7,177 nucleotides of DNA from Candidatus Solincola tengchongensis (lineage in GTDB: Bacteria > Actinomycetota > Geothermincolia > Geothermincolales > RBG-13-55-18): positions 1 to 7,177 of the forward strand of contig JACVJH010000343.1 in assembly GCA_015711895.1 (NCBI GenBank), in the 5' to 3' direction. Under the pieces are notes generated by a model. The model saw nothing but the letters and a program-made list of their open reading frames with translations. It made no database searches and was not told the origin of the DNA. This document shows, piece after piece, positions 1 through 5,501 of the stretch. The first letter of the stretch is position 1, and the number at the start of each line of letters is the position of its first letter. Both the position numbers and the translations under genes were made by a program.

Positions 1-2
1 TC

Positions 3-5
3 AAT
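3..5 (-). promoter_or_regulatory. Possible start of a further minus-strand gene at the window edge
   Basis: On the minus strand, GGAGG (positions 17-13) is followed after 8 bases by TTG (5-3), good spacing for a ribosome binding site and start. Less than two codons lie inside the window, so nothing can be said about the product. The approximately 75-base gap after the AbrB-type gene shows no hairpin followed by a T run, so the two genes could be co-transcribed. This is a weak inference from spacing alone. Confidence 0.25.
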
Positions 6-79
6 TCTGTTTCCTCCACCGCAGGCCTCCCGTTCCTCTCTAGACGGTTGTGTTGATTTCTCTTCTTTTCCGTTAAAAT

Positions 80-349
80 TCACACCAGCCCCTTGAGGAG
101 AGGGCCCAGCCTCTCCTTCACCAGGGCACCGAGCTCCTCCGCCCTCATGAGGAGCACACAACAGATCTTTCCCCCGCTTTCCCAACTGACCAGGGCCAGC
201 TTGTCCCCGGCCTTTATCCCCGCCCGCTCCCGGAAATCCTTGGGCAGGACCATCTGGCCTCTGTCGTCCACGCTTACCAGCGTCTCCACCCGGCAACGCG
301 TGGCATCGGAGACCGGGCAGCAGACCTCTTCCGCCTCCTTAGCCCCCAT
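80..349 (-). CDS. AbrB/MazE/SpoVT-type DNA-binding regulator, HgcAB-associated (HgcC-like) subgroup
   Basis: This 89-residue protein has a swapped-hairpin AbrB DNA-binding core at about residues 20-58. The core contains the diagnostic pattern V-D-x-R-G-Q-M-V-L-P-K-D-x-R-E-x-A-G-I-x-A-G-D-K (residues 27-50). A cysteine pair (C10, C11) and C19 precede the core, and a second pair (C63, C64) lies in a strand after it. A short C-terminal helix ends in a L-G-P-L-L-K-G-L-V tail. From memory, small AbrB-like proteins with this layout are annotated as HgcAB-associated proteins, encoded near the mercury-methylation genes; hgcA and hgcB are not in the window, so this subgroup name is tentative. The ATG start follows GAGAGGAGGAGAG about 3-8 bases upstream, and a strong promoter lies at 398-426. 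It probably acts as a cytosolic dimeric transcription regulator. The five cysteines could bind a metal or sense redox state (inference). Confidence 0.85.
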   Translation of the reverse strand: MGAKEAEEVCCPVSDATRCRVETLVSVDDRGQMVLPKDFRERAGIKAGDKLALVSWESGGKICCVLLMRAEELGALVKERLGPLLKGLV

Positions 350-373
350 ATTCTCTCCTCCTCTCTTAATGTT

Positions 374-419
374 TTTATCTTATGCTTATACGATGACAGT
401 ATATTCTTATTTATCTTAT
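374..419. repeat. Pair of 10-bp direct repeats (TTTATCTTAT) around the regulator promoter
   Basis: TTTATCTTAT occurs exactly at 374-383 and again at 410-419, 36 bp apart, close to three and a half helical turns. One copy lies in the spacer between -35 and -10, and the other lies just downstream of the predicted start of transcription. Related CTTATA and TTCTTAT motifs lie between them. AbrB-fold proteins often bind AT-rich repeats and repress their own genes, so these are candidate operators. That role is inferred from position only. Confidence 0.45.
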
Positions 420-426
420 AAATCAA
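398..426 (-). promoter_or_regulatory. Sigma-70-type promoter of the AbrB-type regulator
   Basis: On the minus strand, a TTGATT -35 box (426-421) and a TATACT -10 box (403-398) are separated by exactly 17 bases. Transcription would start near 391, giving a leader of about 42 bases before the ATG at 349. The patch is very AT-rich in an otherwise GC-rich window. It gives the regulator its own promoter, separate from the oxidoreductase gene upstream. Confidence 0.75.
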
Positions 427-438
427 ACTTCTCTGATT
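421..438. repeat. Small inverted repeat AATCA-N8-TGATT at the -35 region
   Basis: AATCA (421-425) and TGATT (434-438) form a 5-bp dyad with an 8-base centre. The left arm overlaps the -35 box of the regulator promoter. A dyad this short occurs often by chance in AT-rich DNA. It is noted only because of its position. Confidence 0.25.
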
Positions 439-561
439 ATTAAATGCAGTTCAACATCCGTAGCGATGCGATGCGAGTGGTCCCCCGGAAACGATGTTCC
501 TTCCGTTCAATTGCTCGTGAAGTTCAAGATAAGAAAGGTGGATTGCCCTCTACGACCGCTC

Positions 562-1935
562 TCAGGCCCACTCACGTACGAGCTTCCGGAAATAGTCGTG
601 CCGGACCCGGTCCGCCTTGCGCCACAAAGGGCGCACCCTGTCCGCCCAGGAAGCGAATGTAGCGGGGTGTTCCGGATAGGCCTCGTAGAGCCTGCGCAGC
701 TTCGCCGCCACGCTCCCCATTAGCGCCAGGCGGGTGACGGAGGCGGGGCGCAGCTTCCCGGAGGCTATCCCCCCGGCCAGGACGGGAAATGCCCTGGCCG
801 TCTCCACAGGGTCGGACCTCATCTCGTACTCCAGGTTGAGGGCCACCGTGCCCTCCTCGGTGAAGATGCCGGGCACGGAGTAGAGGAAGTCCACCTCCCG
901 AGGGGAGAGGGAGACCACGGCGGGCATGAAGGCGGCCAGGAAGGCGAACTTGGCTCCCTGGTCCCGGAAGTAGCGTACGTTGTAAGGCCACAGGCCCTCC
1001 CGCGTGAGGTCGTCCTCGGCGAGCGCCTCCGCCGCCACATCCGCGGCGATGCGGCAGGCGGCGAAGCCGGAGGTGACCCCCTCACCGCTGAAGGGTTTGT
1101 TCATGAAGGCGGCGTCCCCCATCACCATGATCCCGTTGTCCACCAGGGAGAGTGGCGGGCGGCGGTACGGGACCCTCCCTTCCGTACTCCAGGCCGTCAC
1201 CCCGCGGAAGGGCAGAGTGGAGGCGAAGGCTCGGTGCCTCTTCCTGGCGGCGTCCCGGCTCGCCGGCATCCCCACCCCCACGATCATCTCCTCTCCGTAG
1301 CTGGGGGCGTACCAACCCTGGAAATGGAGGTAGGAATTTATTCCCGGGTTGTGCTCGCCTTCCAGCTCCTTCCAGGACTCCATGTAGACCACCAATGTAT
1401 CCATGTCCTCCAGCGGGTCGCTCTCCCACCAGAGCGTGGAAGGCATGCCCGTCCTCACCGCCCCCCGCATGCCGGAGGCATCCACCAACAGGCGGCAGCG
1501 GATCTCGTATTCCCCGCCGTCGCCCCTTACCCTCACGCCTGCCGGGAAGCCCCTTTCCCGGACTAGGCCCAGGAATTCGGTCTCCTCGCGGAACTCCACG
1601 CCGCTGTTCATGGCGTAGCCGCGCAGCCGCTTCATGAAGGCCGGTTTGTCCATGTCCAAGGTGATCAAGCGGGCGGTGACCCTGTGCTCGCCGTTGGGGG
1701 ACCACATGGTGATTGTTTCCAGACGGTGCAGCAACTCGTCTCCCTGCGGCAGGGGGATATTGAACCTCTCGAACGCGGGTTCCTCCATGTGAAAAGGGCC
1801 GATGGATCTCCCCAACGAATCCAGCTTCTCTTTTTCTAGGACCAGGCACCGGAAACCCGCTTCGGACAGTTTCCAGGAAAAGTAGGTACCGGAAGTCCCC
1901 GCCCCAACCACCACCGCGTCGAACGCTTCTCCCAC
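562..1935 (-). CDS. Geranylgeranyl-reductase-like FAD-dependent oxidoreductase
   Basis: This 457-residue flavoprotein probably reduces double bonds of an isoprenoid chain (quinone, lipid or pigment tail) or oxidises a related substrate; the substrate cannot be told from sequence. The N-terminal Rossmann motif is G-A-G-T-S-G at residues 11-16, with E34 ending the second strand to hold the FAD ribose. D-A-S-G is at 152-155. The second FAD motif G-D-A-A (273-276), followed by P-F-S-G-E-G-V (281-287), is typical of the geranylgeranyl reductase / p-hydroxybenzoate-hydroxylase-like fold. The last 130 or so residues are helical and unassigned. No signal peptide is seen. I chose the GTG at 1935 because the Rossmann strand starts five residues later, as is usual, and AGGGGG lies 8 bases upstream. 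A longer in-frame ORF reaches back to 2082, but its extra 49 residues are Arg/Gly-rich and unlike the family. The gene lies 204 bases after the permease, on the same strand. Confidence 0.85.
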   Translation of the reverse strand: MGEAFDAVVVGAGTSGTYFSWKLSEAGFRCLVLEKEKLDSLGRSIGPFHMEEPAFERFNIPLPQGDELLHRLETITMWSPNGEHRVTARLITLDMDKPAFMKRLRGYAMNSGVEFREETEFLGLVRERGFPAGVRVRGDGGEYEIRCRLLVDASGMRGAVRTGMPSTLWWESDPLEDMDTLVVYMESWKELEGEHNPGINSYLHFQGWYAPSYGEEMIVGVGMPASRDAARKRHRAFASTLPFRGVTAWSTEGRVPYRRPPLSLVDNGIMVMGDAAFMNKPFSGEGVTSGFAACRIAADVAAEALAEDDLTREGLWPYNVRYFRDQGAKFAFLAAFMPAVVSLSPREVDFLYSVPGIFTEEGTVALNLEYEMRSDPVETARAFPVLAGGIASGKLRPASVTRLALMGSVAAKLRRLYEAYPEHPATFASWADRVRPLWRKADRVRHDYFRKLVREWA

Positions 1936-1954
1936 GCTTCCCGCCCCCTGACAT

Positions 1955-2143
1955 CTATCCCAGATATCCCTTCCTCGACTTCGGGCGTCGGCTCGCCGCT
2001 GCCCTGGTCCCGACTTTTTCAGCATCGGGCGCGACCGTAAAATCCGCCACGGCAGCCTTCCCGGCTCCCGCCATGGGGCCAACCATCCAGAGCGGTCCCA
2101 TCTCTCCCACCACGCGCCGCACGCCTCCCAACATCACCCTCAT
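1955..2143 (-). CDS. Doubtful 62-codon ORF between permease and oxidoreductase
   Basis: The ATG at 2143-2141 overlaps the permease stop in an ATGA arrangement, the classic layout for translational coupling, and the frame stays open for 62 codons to a TAG at 1957-1955. The first 40 residues have a plausible mix with hydrophobic stretches, while the tail is rich in Arg, Lys and Ala. No family is recognised. If it is not translated, the 204 bases between permease and oxidoreductase are simply spacer. The start overlap is the only real support, and such overlaps arise by chance in GC-rich DNA. Confidence 0.25.
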   Translation of the reverse strand: MRVMLGGVRRVVGEMGPLWMVGPMAGAGKAAVADFTVAPDAEKVGTRAAASRRPKSRKGYLG

Positions 2144-2940
2144 ACCAGGATATCTCGCCTCTCAAACAGATAAGCCGAGAGGGCCGTCAGCGCCAAAGCA
2201 GAGGCCAGGAGCACCAGCGTGTGAATGCCGTTCAGCCCCCTCTTCAAAGGTTCGGCCGCCAGGTAATAGTAGAAGGGCGAAAGCCTGCTCCAGGGTTTTA
2301 GCCCCCGCACCACCTCGGAGAGGGAGTAGAGGAAGAAGGTGGCCACGGCAAACGCCGCGGCGATGCCCACGGCCTGCCCCCTCCTTCCGGTGAGGCTCCC
2401 CAGCGCCAGGGCCAGAGCCCCGAAGAACAGGCCGAGGAGCAAGCAGCTAAGACACGCCGCCGCTAGATTCCCCAATCCGATGTCCATGCCGAACGCGGCT
2501 GCACCGGCAGCCAGCGCCGACCAGAGCACCGCCCCCAGGCAGATGGAGGAGACGGCCATGGCCGCCGCCTTCTCCAGGACCACTCTCCACCTCGGAATCG
2601 GGTTGGCCAGGAGCAGGTCCAGTGTCCCCTTCCCCTCCTCGCCGGCGACGGCCGCGCTCCCCCGCGAGACGGTGAAGATGATGAAGAGCATGGGGGCCAT
2701 CATGAAGAAGAGCTCCCCGTTCAGGAAACCCGCGGGTGAAGTATAATCCTCGGCGCTCTCGCCCACGAAGGCCTTCACCCACTCGGGGGCTTCCTCCATG
2801 AACTGAGTAAGAGCGGGGGTCTTGGACACGGTGGGGTAGTAGGCCACCAGAAAAAGGCAGAGGGCGGCTATGCCCACCGCCCACCAGGCGAAGGACACCC
2901 GCTAGTCACGCAGGGTCTTGAGGAAGACGTTCTTAAGCAT
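2140..2940 (-). pseudogene. ABC-2 type transporter permease with an in-frame TAG at codon 13
   Basis: This is the membrane subunit of an ABC exporter and pairs with the ATPase encoded just upstream. Reading from the ATG at 2940, the first 12 codons give a typical family N-terminus, M-L-K-N-V-F-L-K-T-L-R-D. Then TAG (2904-2902) interrupts, and the frame continues R-V-S-F-A-W-W to the stop at 2140. Without the stop it would be 266 residues. A GTG at 2898 gives a 252-residue product that starts right at the first membrane helix. In the 252-residue numbering, six membrane segments lie near 3-22, 61-80, 110-135, 145-169, 174-194 and 225-244. The cytosolic E-E-G-K-G-T-L-D-L-L-L (87-97) is the typical segment that contacts the ATPase, and the F-E-R-R-D-I end is also typical. 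The ATG overlaps the ATPase stop by 8 bases. No good ribosome site precedes the GTG, but it lies 3 bases after the TAG, so reinitiation is possible. Whether a working permease is made is open. Confidence 0.75.
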
Positions 2941-3853
2941 CGGCCCCGCCTCCTTCCCCGCCGGATCCCTCCCGGTAGTAGTGCATGAAGATCTCCTCCA
3001 GGCCGACCTCCGGGCTGACCACGTTGAGCACCTCGAAGCGCGCCGCCGCCTTGATGAGAGCGTCCACGCTCCCGGTGAGCGAGCAGGTGAGCGTCCGGTC
3101 CTCCACCCGGAGGTCCTTGACCCCCGGTATGGCGGCGAAGTCCCCGGGGGGGACAGGAGAAGCGAAGTGTATCTCCAGCCGGCGCAGGGCCTTCCTCTTC
3201 AGGGCCTCGACCTCGTCCACGGCCACCAGCCTTCCCTCGCGGATGATGCCTACCCGGTCGCACATCCGCTCCACCTCCGGAAGGTTGTGGGAGGATATGA
3301 AGAAGGTGGCTCCCGCCTCGCTGGTTTCCCGGACCAGGCGATGGAACTCGTGCTGCATGAGAGGGTCCAGGCCGTTGGTGGGCTCGTCCATGATGAGGAG
3401 TTCCGGGCGATGCATGAAGGCCTGCACTATGCCTATCTTCTGCTTGTTTCCTCGGGAAAGGGACTTGATGCGTAGCGTGAGGTCGCACTGCAGGCGCTCC
3501 GCGAGGTAGCGGACGTAACCCCAGTCGGCTCCTCCTCTGAGGCCGGCCAGGTAGCGCAGGAGCTCTTCCCCGGTCAGGTTATCGTACAGGGCGAGGTCTC
3601 CGGGGAGGTATCCCAACCGTTTCCGAATCTCCACGCCCCGCACGCGCGCGTCCATGCCCAGGACCTCCGCCTTCCCCCTCGTGGGACGGATGAGGTCTAA
3701 AAGAAGGCGGATGGTAGTGGTCTTTCCCGCTCCGTTGGGGCCCAGGAAGCCGAAGACCTCGCCGCGTTCCACGCGAAGGTCGAGGTCCTCCACGCCCCGG
3801 TTTCGTCCGTAGTATTTTGTGAGTCCCCTGGTAAGGATGGCAACTTTTTCCAA
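2933..3853 (-). CDS. ABC transporter ATP-binding subunit (ABC-2 exporter type)
   Basis: This 306-residue cytosolic ATPase should power export by the adjacent permease. Walker A is G-P-N-G-A-G-K-T-T at residues 38-46. The Q-loop position carries G-Y-L-P-G-D (81-86), a variant seen in this subfamily. The signature is L-S-R-G-N-K-Q (132-138), which replaces LSGGQ and is characteristic of this group of drug/lipid-type exporters. Walker B is L-L-I-M-D-E-P (152-158), the D-loop is G-L-D (161-163), and the switch histidine is H189 in S-S-H-N. Residues 225-306 form the usual C-terminal accessory domain of unknown substrate role, ending in a Gly/Glu-rich tail. The start is taken as TTG at 3853, since the protein then begins at the usual point before the first strand and a purine-rich GGAGAGGGAGG lies just upstream. 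All catalytic motifs are intact, in contrast to the interrupted permease gene. The substrate is unknown. Confidence 0.92.
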   Translation of the reverse strand: MEKVAILTRGLTKYYGRNRGVEDLDLRVERGEVFGFLGPNGAGKTTTIRLLLDLIRPTRGKAEVLGMDARVRGVEIRKRLGYLPGDLALYDNLTGEELLRYLAGLRGGADWGYVRYLAERLQCDLTLRIKSLSRGNKQKIGIVQAFMHRPELLIMDEPTNGLDPLMQHEFHRLVRETSEAGATFFISSHNLPEVERMCDRVGIIREGRLVAVDEVEALKRKALRRLEIHFASPVPPGDFAAIPGVKDLRVEDRTLTCSLTGSVDALIKAAARFEVLNVVSPEVGLEEIFMHYYREGSGGEGGGADA

Positions 3854-3931
3854 AAGCCTCCCTCTCCTTCCCTCACTCGCATGCCCTATTTCCGGAGGAC
3901 CGATTTACGTCCCCCTCCTACACCCCCGTGC
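3854..3931 (-). other. Spacer between the cysteine-rich gene and the ATPase gene
   Basis: The 78-base spacer holds the purine-rich ribosome binding region of the ATPase gene and a weak dyad, GGAC-N8-GTCC. No convincing promoter or terminator is visible. The cysteine-rich gene and the transporter could therefore share a transcript, although 78 bases is longer than the other junctions. Confidence 0.4.
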
Positions 3932-4900
3932 TCACCGGCTTCCCGCCCGCCTCACCCCGACGAGCATGAGTATCCTACCACAGGCCCCCAGAGGCCATGC
4001 ACCACCGTAGCAGGATATGGGGATGTCAAAAAGAGGGCCGGAAAGGTCGGGCTCCCCCTCATCCGGCGCCTGGGCCATCCTCTCCAGGAGGAGCAGGACC
4101 CGGAACCATGCTTTGTGCAGGGCCATGATGCACACGTCCCTTCCCGTCTCCTCCAGGAGCACACGACCGACCGGGTCCAGGAGGATCTCCTCCCCCACGG
4201 TGTGTCCTGCCGGGCAGGCCACGGCCTCCACAACCCGGAGCACGATGCGATGATCCCGGAACCTCTCCATGGCCCGCAACCTCTTTTCTCTCTCCGGACG
4301 GGCGAGAAAGGCATCAAGGTCCCCCTCGGACATGGGAAGGCGGCGCATGAACTCCGTGGGATGCGGGCCTTCCCCGCCGGCCAGGGCATTCACCATAGAA
4401 CACCTACCCCTCTGCTTCCGATTCCAGATGAAGAGATAGGGGATCAGCCGGAGGTTGTGGAGGAGGAATTCGAGCAGCGGCATCCTCTCCCGGCTCAGGC
4501 GGAAGGTGCAGCTGCCCAGGCCGCCCCGTTCCAGCCCTGGATCCGTGCAGGCCACGGTATGGAATATCATGCGGTTGGGGTCCTCGCCGCGCAGCATGTG
4601 GTCATAGTAGGAGTAGATCAGCGGTGAGAGCTGGGAGAGGCCGTGCACGCAGATGCTGGGAGGGCATTTTCTCCTTATAAGCCCTCCCATGGCGTCGAAG
4701 TAGAGGGCCCTGCCCTCGTAATTCTCGCCCATGCAGTGGCGAGAACAGACCGGTTCCGCTCTTATCCAGTAGGCCAGGTCCCGAATCCCTATGGCCTCCA
4801 CCAGGCCCGTACGCCTGGCGGCGGCCAGCTCTTCCTCCGTATAACCCCACCGATTCCTTACGATGCGCAGGACCGCTTTCTCCACTACCTTCTCCAACAT
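3932..4900 (-). CDS. Cysteine-rich protein with a TIGR04076-like C-terminal domain, function unknown
   Basis: This 322-residue protein belongs to no functional family I can name. Numbering from the ATG at 4900, cysteines lie at about 52, 56, 79, 84, 118, 131, 167, 229, 257, 297 and 307. The N-terminal part has C-S-R-H-C (52-56) and R-K-C-P-P-S-I-C (77-84), which resemble metal- or cluster-binding pairs. The C-terminal part (about 218-275) reads V-V-E-A-V-A-C-P-A-G-H-T-V-G-E-E and later V-C-I-M-A-L-H. This matches the C-P-A-G-H-x-V-G-D-E and C-x-x-A-L-H pattern that I recall for the small TIGR04076 proteins of anaerobes, which are normally about 90 residues and have no known role. No signal peptide is evident; residues 145-160 are moderately hydrophobic. 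I chose ATG over GTG at 4909 because AAGGGG lies 8 bases before the ATG, whereas it is too close to the GTG. The gene precedes the ABC exporter genes on the same strand. Confidence 0.7.
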   Translation of the reverse strand: MLEKVVEKAVLRIVRNRWGYTEEELAAARRTGLVEAIGIRDLAYWIRAEPVCSRHCMGENYEGRALYFDAMGGLIRRKCPPSICVHGLSQLSPLIYSYYDHMLRGEDPNRMIFHTVACTDPGLERGGLGSCTFRLSRERMPLLEFLLHNLRLIPYLFIWNRKQRGRCSMVNALAGGEGPHPTEFMRRLPMSEGDLDAFLARPEREKRLRAMERFRDHRIVLRVVEAVACPAGHTVGEEILLDPVGRVLLEETGRDVCIMALHKAWFRVLLLLERMAQAPDEGEPDLSGPLFDIPISCYGGAWPLGACGRILMLVGVRRAGSR

Positions 4901-5250
4901 GCGCCTCACCCCTTTGCCGGACGAGAACGAAGCCTATCCGTTTACGATAAATGGCATCCCGGACCGGGTTCATTTTCCCTCACCACCTCATCTCGGGGCA
5001 ACGTCCGTGAGTCACGTCGCCGCACGGGAGAACCCTTTCCTCTCCAGGTACTTCGGGTTGCATCCCCGAACCGATACCCCCGAAAGCGCCCATGTGCGAA
5101 CGCAGCCAGATAGCGCCTCTTTCCACGCGATGATCCGCCGTTCTCCCAGCCTCAGCGGTCTCCGCTGCCTGTCCCAAAAAAGGGAAATGGACCTCTAGCG
5201 AGGGCGCGCCGCCTGCCGCAGTGGCATTCCCGCCTTCCTTACCTTGCATG

Positions 5251-5292
5251 TTATCCGTAAGTGCTCGTTGGTCCTGGCCAGACACGCTTCAT
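5251..5292 (-). other. 13-codon mini-ORF with a strong ribosome binding site
   Basis: On the minus strand, GGAGG is followed after 7 bases by ATG (5292-5290), then 13 codons (M-K-R-V-W-P-G-P-T-S-T-Y-G) and TAA (5253-5251). An in-frame ATG six codons earlier also follows an AAGGCGG. It could be a leader peptide about 350 bases before the cysteine-rich gene, or chance. There is no run of one amino acid to suggest attenuation. Confidence 0.2.
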
Positions 5293-5375
5293 GATGTCGC
5301 CTCCTCTCATTCCGCCTTAACCGGAAAAGCTCGATCCCACGAGGGGCGTTATCGTTTTCCCAGAACTTGAGGGCA

Positions 5376-5396
5376 GGGCGTGGGTCATCCACGCCC
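5376..5396. promoter_or_regulatory. Perfect 8-bp inverted repeat upstream of the Fe-S protein gene
   Basis: GGGCGTGG (5376-5383), a 5-base centre GTCAT, and CCACGCCC (5389-5396) form a perfect dyad about 105 bases before the start codon at 5502. The 21-bp size fits the operator of a dimeric regulator, or an RNA hairpin if transcribed. No T run follows, so a terminator is unlikely. Confidence 0.4.
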
Positions 5397-5501
5397 CGTA
5401 ACAGCATCTGGAACCTGAAGACATCTCCCCGAACCGCTCCTCCCCCACCTCCGGAGGGGGATATACTGGTCATTGGAACCCGAGTAGAAGGGGGGAAGAA
5501 G

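Larger units (their letters stand above)
4901..5501. other. Gene-free region of about 600 bp between divergent genes
   Basis: No convincing gene, tRNA or known riboswitch is seen here on either strand; the ORFs crossing it have no recognisable domain. It must hold the promoters of both blocks. It contains a CCCGG-A-CCGGG dyad (4958-4968), a TTCGGG-N7-CCCGAA hairpin (5052-5070), a CAGCGG-TCT-CCGCTG hairpin (5153-5167) and a GGGCGTGG-N5-CCACGCCC dyad (5376-5396). A TATACT that could be a -10 box for the Fe-S gene lies at 5462-5467, but it has no matching -35. No hairpin is followed by a T run, so none looks like a simple terminator. Confidence 0.5.

Noticed and set aside
1082..1954. Long minus-strand ORF of 290 codons
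   Set aside because: It overlaps the FAD oxidoreductase in another frame and is Gly/Arg-rich with no domain. It is a frame shadow common in GC-rich DNA.
1936..2082. N-terminal extension of the FAD oxidoreductase to a start at 2082
   Set aside because: The extra 49 residues are Arg/Gly/Pro-rich, unlike any family member. The Rossmann strand should lie within a few residues of the start, which the GTG at 1935 provides.
2902..2904. Pyrrolysine insertion at the permease TAG as the main explanation
   Set aside because: Pyrrolysine is known mainly from methylamine methyltransferases. A point mutation, sequencing error or reinitiation is simpler, and no pyl gene is in the window. It is kept only as an alternative.
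3881..4627. Plus-strand ORF of 248 codons
   Set aside because: It is antisense to the cysteine-rich gene, has a Pro/His/Gly-rich composition and shows no motif, so it is a shadow.
5153..5235. Cobalamin-riboswitch-like pieces on the minus strand (GGGAATGCCACTG)
   Set aside because: Only the short GCCACTG-like piece fits. The B12 box and the required order of core elements are missing, and no B12-related gene follows directly.
4980..5473. Two minus-strand ORFs (101 and 92 codons) in the divergent region
   Set aside because: Neither shows a domain, they overlap each other, and their starts lack support. They may be chance ORFs, so they are not listed as genes.
5367..5501. N-terminal extension of the Fe-S protein to a start at 5367
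   Set aside because: The added 45 residues are low-complexity Pro/Arg, and the region contains a perfect dyad. A strong ribosome site directly precedes the ATG at 5502.
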